In this document: positions 25,111 through 37,793 of the stretch, one piece after another
Numbering within the stretch: the first letter of the stretch is position 1
Layout: every line of letters begins with the position of its first letter
Source of the DNA: Rotaria macrura
Lineage: Eukaryota; Rotifera; Eurotatoria; Philodinida; Philodinidae
Length of the DNA: 64,000 nt
Direction: 5' to 3'
Assembly (NCBI GenBank): GCA_900239685.1
Contig: OENT01000616.1
Coordinates: 28,131-92,130 of the forward strand
Translations under genes and position numbers: made by a program
The notes under the pieces: generated by a model
The model's input: only the letters and a program-made list of their open reading frames with translations
The model's database searches: none
Told to the model about the DNA's origin: nothing

Positions 25111-28100
25111 TTAACGTGCTTTACTATGCCAATAACTGTATGAAAAATAAATAAGAAGAGATATGAGAATAATACAGCTATATGCAAGCCAATCATGAGC
25201 ATCTTGAAAAACCATAAGAAAAATAAAAATATTAATATTAATTAATGGTATTAATGGAACTCCAGGGCATACGAAAAGAAGATTTCGTGCATGTTTTTTT
25301 GGACGTAATAAACAGAAAATAAATATTATCGTCACATTAATAAATATACTTATTGATAAAATTACTACATCGAATAGACGATTGCGATTAAATGTATGAA
25401 TAACGATAGTAGCTAGCATAGATGTGTTTGGAATAAAGATTAGCAGCAATATAATTGCAGCAATTTTTGGAGATAGATACAAATCAATTAATGGAATACA
25501 TGAACGACATATTGAACGCATAGTTCGTGTTAACAGTGGATCCTCTTCTAATAAATTATCTAATGCATTATCTTCAGTATCATTTTTGGAATCATTTAGC
25601 TCAAACATTTCTTCTTCGTCTTCATTGCTTTTATCATTGGTTGATAGAATTCGATAAGATATGTGATGATTGTATCGTTCAATTAGTAAACCAATTGATA
25701 CACCAGTATAACTGAGAAGAGCCGAAATATCAGTAAAACCAATCAAATCCTTAATATAAACGAGATTTACAAAATGTAATGGAATGCTTTTGAATTTTTC
25801 ATTACTTTTATATCAAAAAACGTACCCAGCAATGCAATAATAAAACAAACTAAACATGTTGCTATGATTGGAACATGGCGTCCTTCACTTACATAGCTCA
25901 ATTTCGACGGTAATAATCCGTCAGTGGACATAGCATAGCTAAAGAAAAATTATTGAACTATTACATATTCGTGTAAATGACACAGTCTCGAATAAAATGA
26001 CTGATGAAAATTAATCTATGATCAACAATCCTCACTTGTTACAATGTTTCGATGTATAAGTTACGTGTGCCTCGTAGAACCTGATATAAACTACTCCGGG
26101 ATATCCAGAAAAAGAAATTTCATATCTGAACCTGTTTGGTACTGAAGAGCTACATTGATCTAGTACATTTTTCAAGAAACACTTACTCTCAAATGTTGAA
26201 TTGAAAATTTATATTCGTTTAAATCTTAATTGAAATGATTCATTCTATTTCATCGACGTATTTAAATTCTTTGGTGTTCTCCAATTCGAACAAAACATTG
26301 TCTGTATTTGATCAACAGCTTAAACTAGATATTTTTGTTTAAGTTCTATCATAGATTAGAATTCTAAAAACAATAAACGATATTCCTGGAAATTATTTTC
26401 TATCGAAAAACTTGTGCACGAACCATTTTTAGCGGAATAATTGTATTCCTATTAAAGAACATGACATGTCAGTGACAATTATCGACGAGTAGTTCTACGT
26501 TATGCAACATATTGATCATTCAACAGTATCAAAATGATGCATATTGGCATGAAGAATAAACAATGAAACCCTTGATGAATTTCATTTGTTTTGTAACAAC
26601 GTCATGCAATAATGAAATAGGCTGATCTCTTTTAAAAATGAGTCATAATTATTTTTTCGATCAAAACAAAGTGGGCGTATATCTATTATTTGAAATTCAA
26701 AAGAATATATATTGTGTTTTCTTTTTCTTCCACTGCATATAGACATGATACTATTAATGTGTACCATGATATAAAACATAGTTCTTGACAGTATTTTGAT
26801 GACCCAGGAAACAATCAAACAATTTTCAAGCATGAAAACCCTGAGCAAGACAAGAACTCGCCACAGGGAATGCACACCGAAGGTGAAAATTTTCAAATCT
26901 AGGCTTAATTCACTAATATTTGTAATACCCCCCGTATGGGTTTTGAGTAGCAAGAAGGATAGAATATTTTCATGTCAGTCAAACACACTTACTACATAAT
27001 CGTACTTTCTCTGAAAAGACATTTGAGTCTAAATCCAACCAGCACAATGAGCCTTAGATTCGCATTGTGCATAGAAATACTTGCACTTGAAGAAATAAAA
27101 TCCCAAAGACTTTCACCTCATGTTAGCAATCTAAGAAAATAACTCGATCAAATGCGCTAAAAAAGTAGAATAATTATCATAGCAGAAGAAACATAAGCGC
27201 CATTGTTGATTGCAACATTTTATTGAATCTACTGTATAGATGTAAAAAATAATTATTTAAGAACGAAAAACCAAAGATTTCCACGAAATATTTGTTTAGT
27301 GAATGTAGACTTCAGATTAATTCTTTTTTCATCAATGCTATGGAGAAGTCTTACTACATGCCATCGACAATGTCAACATCAATCTTATATTATGTGAAAT
27401 TGCATGTTCTTCTATCTGTGATTGTGCAGATATATTTCTTCAAAAAACGAAAAAAACATTTCAATATATGCATTAGACTCTGGCAGAATGCAAAAATCTA
27501 TCGTTTTGATCCATTGAGGAAGAAATTTTCGAGTCTAGCTGAACTTAATATGATTGATTCTGCAATAGATGAGTCGGACCACTTAAAACTGCTAGGTAAA
27601 GTGCCGTCAGAAATACAGCAATTGACAAATATTTTATCTTGTTGTACTTTATTGACGTCATAACTCTTTTAAAAAAATCGCATTCCACATTTATATTCAA
27701 CACGTAATATGGTACACGAACGATATGAAAGTCAAAGGCAAATCGATTTAGACTTAAAGATGTTCTGAATTTGATGAAATCAGTTGAGACGAACAAGATT
27801 TGAAAATCAGTGTATTAATGAATTATATCAAACTTTAATTGAAATTAAATGTGAATTTTCTTTTCTTTCTTTGAAGGAAAAAAAACAATTTCTTTTTTTC
27901 GTGCTCTATAGCTAACCTAATTGATAAACTCGTTTTTTTTTGCCTGAGTGGTCTCTGAAGTATGATGTTATTTCTTTTCAAAACAAGCTTACATTATCCG
28001 AATCGATCCATAAGTACCAGAGAGTAAGTTTCCACCAGCACTCAGCACTATAGCTACGGCAATAATATAACTTGCCCATGGCCAACGCGATAATTCATAA

Positions 28101-29108
28101 GCATGTGCAAATGATGATTCACTATTAATGTTCTTATATGAAATCAAATATGTCAATGAAGCTCCAACTAATGAATAAAGTAGTGTAACAATAACCAGTG
28201 ATATAACAGTTGCTTGTGGAACAATTTTCGATGGATTTTTTGCTTCTTCAATAGCAATGGTTGCTATTTCGAATCCGACATAAGAATAAAGTAATAGAGA
28301 ACTACCACGAAAAATACTTGGTATTCCATATGGAACAAAAGATTGATAGTTATGGCTATCACCAAGAATAAATCCGGTTATACCAATAAAAATTAATGCA
28401 GAAATATTTACCAGAGTTAAACTATTTGTTAAATATTTTGAATTTCTTAGACCAGCAAGCATAGCCACTACAATCAATATGGTTATGGCAAACGCTAATA
28501 GATCAGGATATTTAGAAAAGGGTGCTTGAGCATTTGGCCACTGAATAACATGTTCCATGATAAAACAACGAATTGTATTGTTGAATAAAGCATCAAAATA
28601 TTCTGACCATACCCGAGCACTAACACCTAGACCACTCAATCCTCCTACAATCGATGTAAATCCCTGGAAAATAAAAATGTTAAGTATTATAAAATTTTCT
28701 TCTTATTCGTTAAAACAAATCAGTTTTACCACAATATATGCAAGTATTTCGCCAATGGATTCATAAATAAATATGTAGGATGAACCAGCTCGTGGAATTC
28801 GAGCAGCAAATTCAGCATAACAAAGAGCACCTATGATAGATTGAAAAAGAAACATACTCAAGCTGTTCTCTATGAATTTTATTTCTATTACCAAATAGGC
28901 AAGCAAAACCAGCTAGTAGATTAGAAATAATGATGGCTGGTCCAGTAAAATCTTTGGCAACAACTCCAGTTAAAACATAAATACCTGATCCAACCATGCC
29001 ACTAACCGATAAAAGTATGAGATCAAATAGATTTAAACATCGTAAAAGTGGAGTATTTAAATCATTGATAGCAGTATGTTGTTTACGAAATAGACTTCGA
29101 AAAAACAT
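25111..29108 (-). CDS. Cationic amino acid transporter (SLC7 CAT type)
   Basis: Five exons (29108-28892, 28830-28730, 28663-27993, 25938-25806, 25749-25111) join in frame to 586 residues. The N-terminus has the APC-superfamily TM1 loop GMVGSGIYVLTG, then GALCYAEFAARIPRAGSSYI, both hallmarks of CATs. Later come YVGFEIATIAIEEAKNPSK and YAMSTDGLLP, also characteristic. About 14 membrane helices are expected. An acidic cytoplasmic loop (NEDEEEMFELNDSKNDTED) precedes the last helices, as in SLC7A1-4/14. Family role: plasma or lysosomal membrane uptake of arginine, lysine and ornithine; the exact substrate cannot be assigned. The third intron is 2.05 kb, the others 56-66 nt. A splice acceptor (TTATTTCAG) lies 15 nt before the ATG. 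Confidence 0.93.
25939..27992 (-). other. Long intron of the SLC7 gene with two unassigned open frames
   Basis: Holds two 123-codon frames, 26582-26953 (minus) and 27292-27663 (plus). Both are long for such AT-rich DNA, but neither resembles a known family nor has splice context. The region 26790-26940 is slightly GC-richer than its surroundings and may be a decayed insert. Confidence 0.4.
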
Positions 29109-29123
29109 TTTATGTTGTACTAT

Positions 29124-29825
29124 CTGAAATAAGATTGAACTTAAATCATACGTTTAATTCATGTTCGATAAACGCATTGAACAATATTTATATTCTAAAG
29201 AAATATGAGCTCCATTAGTATCATTAACGAACACTATTCGTGATACGGCATTAGATTATACAATGAAGTTTTTATTTTGCTTTGAATATTTTACTAGTTT
29301 CAAGGTACTAAGTAGCAATATCAATACAGTTAAAGCAAACTTTGAATACACAACCTTGGTCGAATAGTGAAATATAGAAGCATTCATTTGTATAGTTTTA
29401 CATGCATGTGCTTGTTCCATGATATGAGTAAAAAAATTTTCATATGCGAATTTTGCAAGACATTGTTATTTTTTACGTATTAAACTAAAACGATTAACAA
29501 AGTTAGATAATTACCATGCAATAAGTTCTGTCATTTAATGAACATAAATGAAAATAAGATTCAATTATGACTTAAGCATGGACAAATCTATAGAATATGA
29601 CATAAGAAGTCAGTCGTAAAAGATACTAACGTTCGAATGGCATTTTCAGAGCCTTTCAATCTATTCTTCATCTAGGTTGATAGACTTTCTTCTATAAATC
29701 TTATAGTACAACAAAAAATCTACAGTAATAAAAAATACATCCGTACACGAAGTATTTTGTTTATGTTTATCAAAAAAACAGAAATAAGTAGAAAAACTCA
29801 CTGTCCATTCGTGAACAGACTCTAT
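29124..29825. other. Upstream region of the SLC7 gene; no gene seen
   Basis: AT-rich, presumably holding the transporter's promoter. No TATA element could be singled out from the background. Confidence 0.4.
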
Positions 29826-29829
29826 TTAA

Positions 29830-30696
29830 GCCCCCCCCCCCCCGCCCTCAAATAAAGTCGGTTTTCGTCAAGAAAATGAAAATTAAGATAACACCATGAG
29901 GTGATAGTCCATGTTCTGCTCTTTCAGAATCACTATAGGCTTTTTTCCAAAGACCATTTTTTGACCGAAATTTTTAGTGATCTTTGAGAGCTCCTCTATG
30001 TCAAAAACCACTTTTTTTTTAAAATTAGGTCTTTGACCTCTAATTAGTGATTAATTAATTAAGCGTTCAGCGTGTGCAGAATTAAAAGTTACGCAGGACG
30101 ACTTTGGTCAGTTTCTTCAAAAACCGCGTGAAAATTGAGAAAATTTAAAAAAACAGCAAAACATTTTCGAAAAATGTTTTTGTTTCTCTGAAAATCATGT
30201 TTTTCCATTTTCCATCCTAGTTATTTTGCCTTCAATTATGTTTTTTCGACAAATTTTTTTACCATTCGATAGAGCATGCAAAGACGCAGGGCATCTCGTG
30301 CTCCGATTTTTGAAAAAGCTTTTTATGTTCAAAAACGATCGCCTACAAAATTCACTTGCAGGTTTTTGGCCTTTTTTCAAGGACTTTGAGTTGTGGAAAC
30401 GTTTTTGGGCATAAAAAAGCTTTTTCAAAAATCGGAGCACGAGATACCCTGCGTCTTTGCATGCTCTATCGAATGGTAAAAAAAATTTTTCGAAAAAACA
30501 TATTTGAAGGCAAAATAACTAGGATGGAAAATGGGTCATTTTTAACCAGTGTTCATTTTATAACTTTCGTAAACTTGCATATTTCGGGCTGAAATTTTTA
30601 TCGTAGGCTATCCGCTCCAGTCCTAACATATCCGAAAAATTTCAGCCGAGTTGGACTTTCTTTGACGAAAATCGATTTATGAGGGGGGGGGGGGGC
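29830..30696. mobile_element. Foldback-type element with C/G-run ends, TTAA-flanked
   Basis: The left end is GC12-13 followed by GCCCTCA..TAAA..CG.TTTTCGTCA; the right end is the inverted equivalent ending in a G-run. Both are bounded by TTAA (29826-29829, 30697-30700), the target used by piggyBac-type transposons. Because TTAA reads the same on both strands, it cannot be told from part of the inverted repeat. No transposase frame is present. A second inverted repeat sits inside and is listed separately. Confidence 0.65.
30205..30534. repeat. Internal ~122-bp inverted repeat
   Basis: Arms about 30205-30326 and 30412-30534, nearly identical in reverse complement (for example GAGCATGCAAAGACGCAGGG against its partner with one change). 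One length difference lies in an A/T run near the loop. The stem would extrude as a long hairpin. The open frames here on both strands are mirror images and not genes. Confidence 0.9.
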
Positions 30697-30700
30697 TTAA

Positions 30701-31823
30701 ATGATTAAAATGTAGTTTGACATAAATATATTACATATAGAATGTAAATGGTACTAGCAAATGTTACATAAAATTTTATTTATTGTTCGATAGAGAGCTC
30801 ACTCGTATTAATCGACAAAATTTATCTGTTGCTATCATTTTACAACTTAGTTGCAAAAAAGAATGAAAGAATGTTTCAAATGAAACATATCAAGAAATAA
30901 GATTGATCATTCAGATTCTAGAGCTCGATTTTTTTTTACCAAGAAAACTGATTTTCTTGGTTTCCAACGTTTGAAAACAACCAACAATATTAACTGCACT
31001 ACATAACAAAATACAATAGAAGAATAATATGTCTTCAAGTTCAGTACATAAGATGTGCTTCACTGAAATCAACCACGTAATACGAATACATAGATCTACT
31101 TGTGACTGATAATCAAATTATTGTATCTCAACCGAATAGATTTTTATAAAATCTCAGTAAATGCTCATTCCATACCGACCGTTTTCTCTATTTTTGTTTT
31201 TATTTAGTCATGGCAAACTATGTTTCACAATATATCTATCAATTACTATTATTTACTGTATTCAAATCCTTTCAATTTCAATTATAAGAATATTATCAAC
31301 AGCATGGACAAATAAAACAAGAAAGAGTAAACCTTGTAGAATGATATTGGTAATCATCGTAATTATATGTTGTCAACAATATTCACTTGTCTACAATATC
31401 AAATTAAATGTAAATTAGTTTAAAATGTGTTTTATTTTTCTTTTTTCTTGTGTTTGTTTTGGATTATTTTAAATATTCAATTTTACAAATAAATGTTTAA
31501 AAAACAAAAACGAGGAAACGCACGGGATGATTGATAAAATTACGATAAAACAAAATATCACACGCAGTACAAATACTCATACACAAAACGAATACGACAA
31601 AGAGATTCTATGACAGTCTATGAAAAATGAACAAACTCGGATACTCTGGTTTTATTTTCATTAAAAACTCTTAGACAAACGACAAAGCTCTGCCCGATAA
31701 TCATCAAGCTGACTATGACAATTTTAAATACTAGTAAAGAAAAACGAAAATCAAAGGAATAGTCCGACGACATGCAAATATTCATCACAGTAGCCCCACG
31801 TTAATTTTGCTATTGAATTAGTT
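30701..31823. other. No gene seen
   Basis: AT-rich. An 85-codon plus-strand frame at 31161-31418 is hydrophobic and Ile-rich, as expected from AT-rich composition, and is not supported as a gene. Confidence 0.45.
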
Positions 31824-32880
31824 TTACGTTCTATGCCGTTGTTGCTGTTCAAATTCAATTTGATCATCACTCTCATATTCTTCATGATTATTCATATTGA
31901 TCATTGTATTTCCATTATTTGCTTTGTATGGTTTTAATTGATGATTATCGGAGTTTTCAAGTTTCTCTTCGAATTCAACTACTTCTTGATCTTCAGCATC
32001 AAGTGCACTATAGCGTGCCTCATCTCTATAACGTCGTCGTAAAATCCACCATACGACTGTTGATTGAATAAAAATAAATGCAAAACATAGTAAAGTCAAC
32101 CATACAAATAAAACTGTTAATATTAATATATGTCCATGTGTTGCGGTCCATGTCCAATACGAATCACTCGATGGAAAATACAGAACGAAGCCAGCCGCAT
32201 AAAACCTGGATGAAATACAACGAAAAGTGATTTTCTATTTCATAATGTCTTTCCTATTCTTACCAAGCTCCTTGTAAAAGCGTCACTGCAATTCGGCAAT
32301 AAGTAGCCAAGATTTCATTCGGTCTATTAAATTCCCAAATACCGGCACAAACACAAAAGCCAATATTATAGACAAGTAATGTATGTAAATGTATATCAAT
32401 TTCATCTCTACCATGAAGATGAAAATGAAATAGAAAACCTTCAACTGTAAATGCGAATATATTTGCTAAAAATTCAATGCCTTTTGGTAAATTATATTTC
32501 GCATGAACAAGAATTTCAATGAACGATGCAAAACCAAATGAAAAAAACATTGCGATATGCTGAGCATTAACTTCAACAAAAGTCCATACATTCCTTTTTA
32601 ATTCACTATTATATGGATGCTTAAGACCAGTAATAGCTTCACCTAATATGCCAATGATGACGCATATTAATTTAAAATAAGATTCAAAAGGAATTTGTCG
32701 TAATGATGCTGGACAACATAAACATGAAAATGTTGTTGATGAACGATATGGATTTGGTTTACGTGATTTATTTCTTGAATGACGAGAATGAAAATGTTTT
32801 ACAGCAACACAGAAACCCCACCAAATAGCAAACATGGCAAAGAAAGTGCCAGGTAAGATATGACCCATTAATGTACCCAT
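31824..32880 (-). CDS. TMEM45-family (DUF716) multipass membrane protein
   Basis: Two exons (32880-32264, 32205-31824) with a 58-nt intron split a Trp codon and join to 332 residues. The start GTLMGHILPGTFF, the Trp-rich first helix IWWGFCVAVKHF, the histidine-rich FLFHFHLHGRDEIDIHLH and the segment VYNIGFCVCAGIWEF are characteristic of TMEM45A/B proteins, which have about seven membrane helices. The biochemical role of the family is not established; human members lie in endosomal/Golgi membranes. The last ~75 residues form an acidic, Asn/Gln-rich cytoplasmic tail (ESDDQIEFEQQQRHRT end), longer than in vertebrate homologues as I remember them. Acceptor-like TTTCAG occurs 22 nt upstream of the ATG. 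Neighbours are unrelated. Confidence 0.88.
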
Positions 32881-32902
32881 TCTAATATATAAAATAATTT
32901 AT

Positions 32903-35900
32903 CTGAAATAATACTAGAAGAAACAAGATATTAAAAATATGAATATTCGTAATAAACTTGATGAGTTTTACTCTTTGGCATTCGAAAAAAGATTATATTA
33001 TTGTTGACGCTTCTTTTTTCTTGACAGTAGTAAAAATGAAAGAAATCAGACGATCGAATTTTTTTTTGTTCTGATAGTATTTGTTTAAAAGTAATTCGAG
33101 AAACATTCATGACATAGAAGAGAATTCATTCACATTCAGAATGAATTATAAAGGCTGGGGTGAAGTTAGAAAATTTTTAAAAAAATCACGTGGTGAATAT
33201 TGACCGAATATATCTATTCACTTTCAAGGATATTTGTACTGATGCATACTTCAGTGTTCCTATAAAAATTTCTTAGATTTTCAGTTCATCTTGAGAGTTA
33301 ACTAAACTAAACGACGAATTTGATTTTTAGAAAACCTTACGATTTTCAAGTGTTCATATGAAATTCTAGACATATACAAAAGTCAATAAGAGAAGTTTAC
33401 AGACGGAAGAAATTTAATAGTTTTTCAGAAGTTTTTTAGTACGTAGTGTAGATGATAGACATATTTTGAAAGCTTTCTATGTCAAAGAGATTGACGAAGA
33501 AATTTTCTTTGAACTTATTCCAGTTGACGTTTTTCTACGTGTAACATTTTCATTCGAAAGTTTGCAGTGCTTCATTTTTTTTATCAGGAGTTTTTCTCTG
33601 ATTCTTTTTATCATCAAGGAAAAATTTTCAAATATCAGAAGATAATATGTCATGGGATTTGTGCCTGGTCATTGTTCAACAAATATTTTCTCCTGGTGCG
33701 AATGAGACAAGATTTCAAATCTAAAGTATAAAACGGAAGTGTCAAATTGCTTCTCTTACTTTACATATATTTGATGTTTCTTGAATAGAAAAGATTCGTT
33801 ATTTTGATTGATATACTAGAATGGCATTTCTCATGTTTTGGTAAGCTAATAGCAATCGATAGTTATCCTCTAGGAGAAAGTATCACTCGACTTGCTTCAT
33901 TGCTCATAAAAATTCACTATCTTCAACGTATAAAAAGATCTGATCTTGTTTTTAAGCATTATATACATATATATATATAATAAAATGTAAATGTTAGTTA
34001 AAATAATAGAGCTACTTCATTAGCTTTACCAATCATATCGATAAAATATGAATCAATAGAACACAGTCACTTTAACTTATTCTATCAGTCAAATATTTAG
34101 CGAAGGTGTTAAAAATATAGGGAACTATGAATCATTTATTTCGTTTGCATTCATGTTGTTATAATGCTCGATGAGTGGTATGTTTCCATCTCTTGAACTG
34201 TGTTAAACATCAATGTGTTATACAGCATAAGGAAATAAATGACATCAATGAAAAGGACATGACCTTTCCATGGATTCTCATCTTGCTAATCAAAAAGATA
34301 GATGATATCTTGATAATATTTTTTTTCCTCGTTACTAACTATAAAATACTATGAGAATTATGTACCCATGTATTACAAATCTAATTAACACTAATTTTAT
34401 CAATACTAACTTATTTGTACATATAACAAATAAATAGACATTGTGAGAAAATCTCTATGACAATCGGTGATTGATGATAGAATTGCGTACGACAGTATTA
34501 ATCAGTATTGTTAATGATCGATCATTACAATATTGTCTTTCATTGGCTTAGTGGTTATGACCAAATAGATGAATGCTTGGTTTCATGATTTGTATATACG
34601 GTCAAGGATAATTATTCCATTTTCCAATGAATAATTATCCATCATGTAGAAACATTAACTAAATGAAAAAAGAAAGAAAAGAAATACTCAGCTTAATATT
34701 AAAGTTCCATAAACCTATCGTAGAATTGTCATCCAATTATTCTATTAAAAAACATTTGACTTGATAAAAATTCAAATTTCATAAGATATAAAATATACTA
34801 CCGTATTCTGAAAAATTCAAGTTCATGATATTTACCAATACATCAGAAATCTGCAACATCTATTAGAATGTCACCATATGTATAAATAAAAACACGTTAC
34901 GAGCATATATAGGATTTATTTATATATAAACCATATGGTGTGACAACGCATTGTGACCTATATGATGACCCGAAGAAAAAGATAATTATCGTATTCAATT
35001 AAATAGCATGAGTCGACGAGTTTGTTCAATCTTATTCATTTCGAAAAATAAAAAAATAAAAACTGAATGTATTTCTTTTACTTCGGTTTCTATCTAAATA
35101 TTTCATTAGCAGACAAGATTTTATAGTCATGTCAATGCCATACTAACCATAGAGATATTATATCATTTGAGTAGGATGAAAAAATGTTTCTTGCTAACAA
35201 CTATTCTCAATTACGCTTTCGATCGGTGACATCTATATGAACTAGTACATTAATTGATAAACACAGTAGTTTCTATTATAATTTAGTCGATAACAGATAG
35301 TAGAAATCTAATTATGATATCTTGATTTAAAAAATTGACAAGTCTGTCGTATTCTCGTATGAGTCATTTGAATGACAATTATAGAGAACAGCACAAGTAA
35401 GTAAGATGTGTTTTTCGTCCGTTCCACATGCTTAGAGAGTGTGTCTCCCGATGGAGATGGAAAATGTCTCATTCAATTATAAATTAAATTCACAATTTTT
35501 TACAAACGAGATTAACGAAGGAAAATTGTTAATGAATTCATGAATAAAGTGCATTACTAAGTAGTATACACATGAAAAGATATGAATCATTTGAACACTA
35601 ACAAGATATTAACCAACCAACCAACATTATATGATGTAAATAAATAAAAGATTTTATTGTTGTTCGATACTCAATTACTACATAACCAATCAACGTAATC
35701 TAATGACAAAATAATAAAAACCAAGAAATAGAAACGGAACATGCATTCAAAGTTCGAACGCAGAATGGCATTATTTTCAAGTATATTTTGCATATCTAAG
35801 ATGGATGAAAGAAAATTAAGATCGGATACAAAGTTTTTTTCTGTCTAGTGTCATCTTTTGATGATAATTTTTAAAACATACTCTAGTATAGTAGAGCGGG

Positions 35901-37793
35901 GTTCGAGATTTTTATGGAACAGAATGATTATTATATACTGAAAGACATTGAAAATCATATCGGTTTATTGTTAGTGTTCATTTCAGACAGATACTGGAGG
36001 TGGGATAACTGTTGAAATTCATAATGCATTGAATTGATGATTGGTGTTTTACAATTATTTTCAACATAGTTATTGAAGAAGTTAAATTAAATACGACCAA
36101 TTTTTCTACTTTCATATTTTATTTTACTCGTGAAAAAATTAAATTTTCGTAATCATTTTAGCGCGATTGGAATATGATAATTATTTTCACAGGTAGAATC
36201 ATTTATGTTGTCAAAGGTGGTCTCCACTTTGCCGCTCTTCATAGACAGGTTACCACAGAGCAACCAGTGGTGATTGTAACACTTTGAAAAACAAAGAAGG
36301 CTCTCTAAATTCAAGCATCAACGGAACGCTGCATCATGCCAATTGTTTATTCAATATAACACTTTTCATTTTTTTTTCAGAAAATTACGATCCAATTTAT
36401 TGTCGTAGTTGGAATTTTGATATGGAGAGTGTGACAGTCTTCATATAATATTGTCCTTCGAAGGTTGAATTGTATTCTCTTTTTTCTTACAACATTGCGT
36501 TGAATTCGTGCTCGCATATTTAGAGCAGAAATTTTCGAAAGCTTCATCAAACTAACACAAAATTCTCTTGATTAGCCGTCATCTTTTCCCTTTGACTTCA
36601 GAATCCTCTTACATGTGACGATGAAATTTGTCGATTTTACATTGCTACGTTTTCCTCTATAAGTATACCTTCTTCATTCGAAAATTAATCATTGCATATA
36701 GTTCGATACATCGAATATGGATTCGTCCTTCTTTTTTTTCTTCTCATTGGTAAAACGCTGAAGATTACTATTATTTCATTTTTTTTCTCAATATATTTCT
36801 TTGTTTTTAGTATAATTTATCATTCGACAGTAGGTCATAGGTAACCTTGAAACTATTAACAAGATTGCTTTTACCGCTACAATGCCGTTCGAGTTGTTAA
36901 AGGACTTTTGTTTTTCATGTAAAGATGAAAGAGAATATTCACAACCTATTAGTACATAAACTTAGTCAAATATATTGTTACATCAGAGGTACAAAAATGC
37001 TCTACTCAATCTCATGCTTATTCTGTAATATGTTTGCATCATCGACATATCATTTGGTGTAGGTTTTTTTTTACTGTCAAGAGTAAAGAATCTTTACTTA
37101 ATAATAAAACTGCAGTTCATTTACTGTTCATAAGTATCGGCGTGTTGGCATCAAAAGAAGCTTAATAAAGTCCACATCGTTTGAAGAAGAGGAAAAGAAG
37201 CAAAAGAATGAAACTTATGTAACACATACATGCAGGTATGCGTACATCATCGTTGGTTCCATTCAATATATCATGAATGACGAAAAATTTACTCGATTGC
37301 CAAGACACATAAAGTGCTGATACTACTTGATGAAAAATTTCAAACAAGGAAAAAAGAAAGAAAGCGACAGAGAGAGAGAGAGAAGGAAGCACAATGTTGT
37401 AAATGTGTTATTTATGATAATCGAGAGAGACAAAAACAAACCCCTAGTTCTATTAAAATTTGTCTCACTTCTTTTTTCTTCTACTCTCTTTATGCTTCTT
37501 CTATAAATATACATATATTTAAAGAGTACGTTTAACACAATTTTTGACATTGATTCATTCATCATTGGAATCTCTTTCACTCGATTACATCGTTCATGTA
37601 ATTACTTGTCAGCAAGACTGCATACAACAGATATAGACTGTAAGTAGGATTGCATAGAGGAAAAAATTGAGGACGAAACTTGATAGGATCATTGTGTTTT
37701 TCTTAACTTTTTTTGTTGCCCTGGCGTTAGTTAGTTAGCTAGTATATTTTAAATTCAAGTTATAGATAGATATCCAGATTGAAAAAAAAACAT
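32903..37793. other. 4.9-kb gene-poor interval
   Basis: No coding character on either strand. Contents noted: a perfect 12-bp hairpin (34606-34617 with 34629-34640, arm GGATAATTATTC), a longer imperfect hairpin around 34870-34945 with CACCATATG arms, an (AT)n tract near 33968-33979 and a (GA)n tract at about 37369-37383. Confidence 0.45.

Noticed and set aside
30195..30592. Overlapping frames in the foldback element
   Set aside because: Mirror images created by the internal inverted repeat.
37314..37580. Frames on both strands around the (GA)n tract
   Set aside because: Open only because the simple repeat lacks stops.
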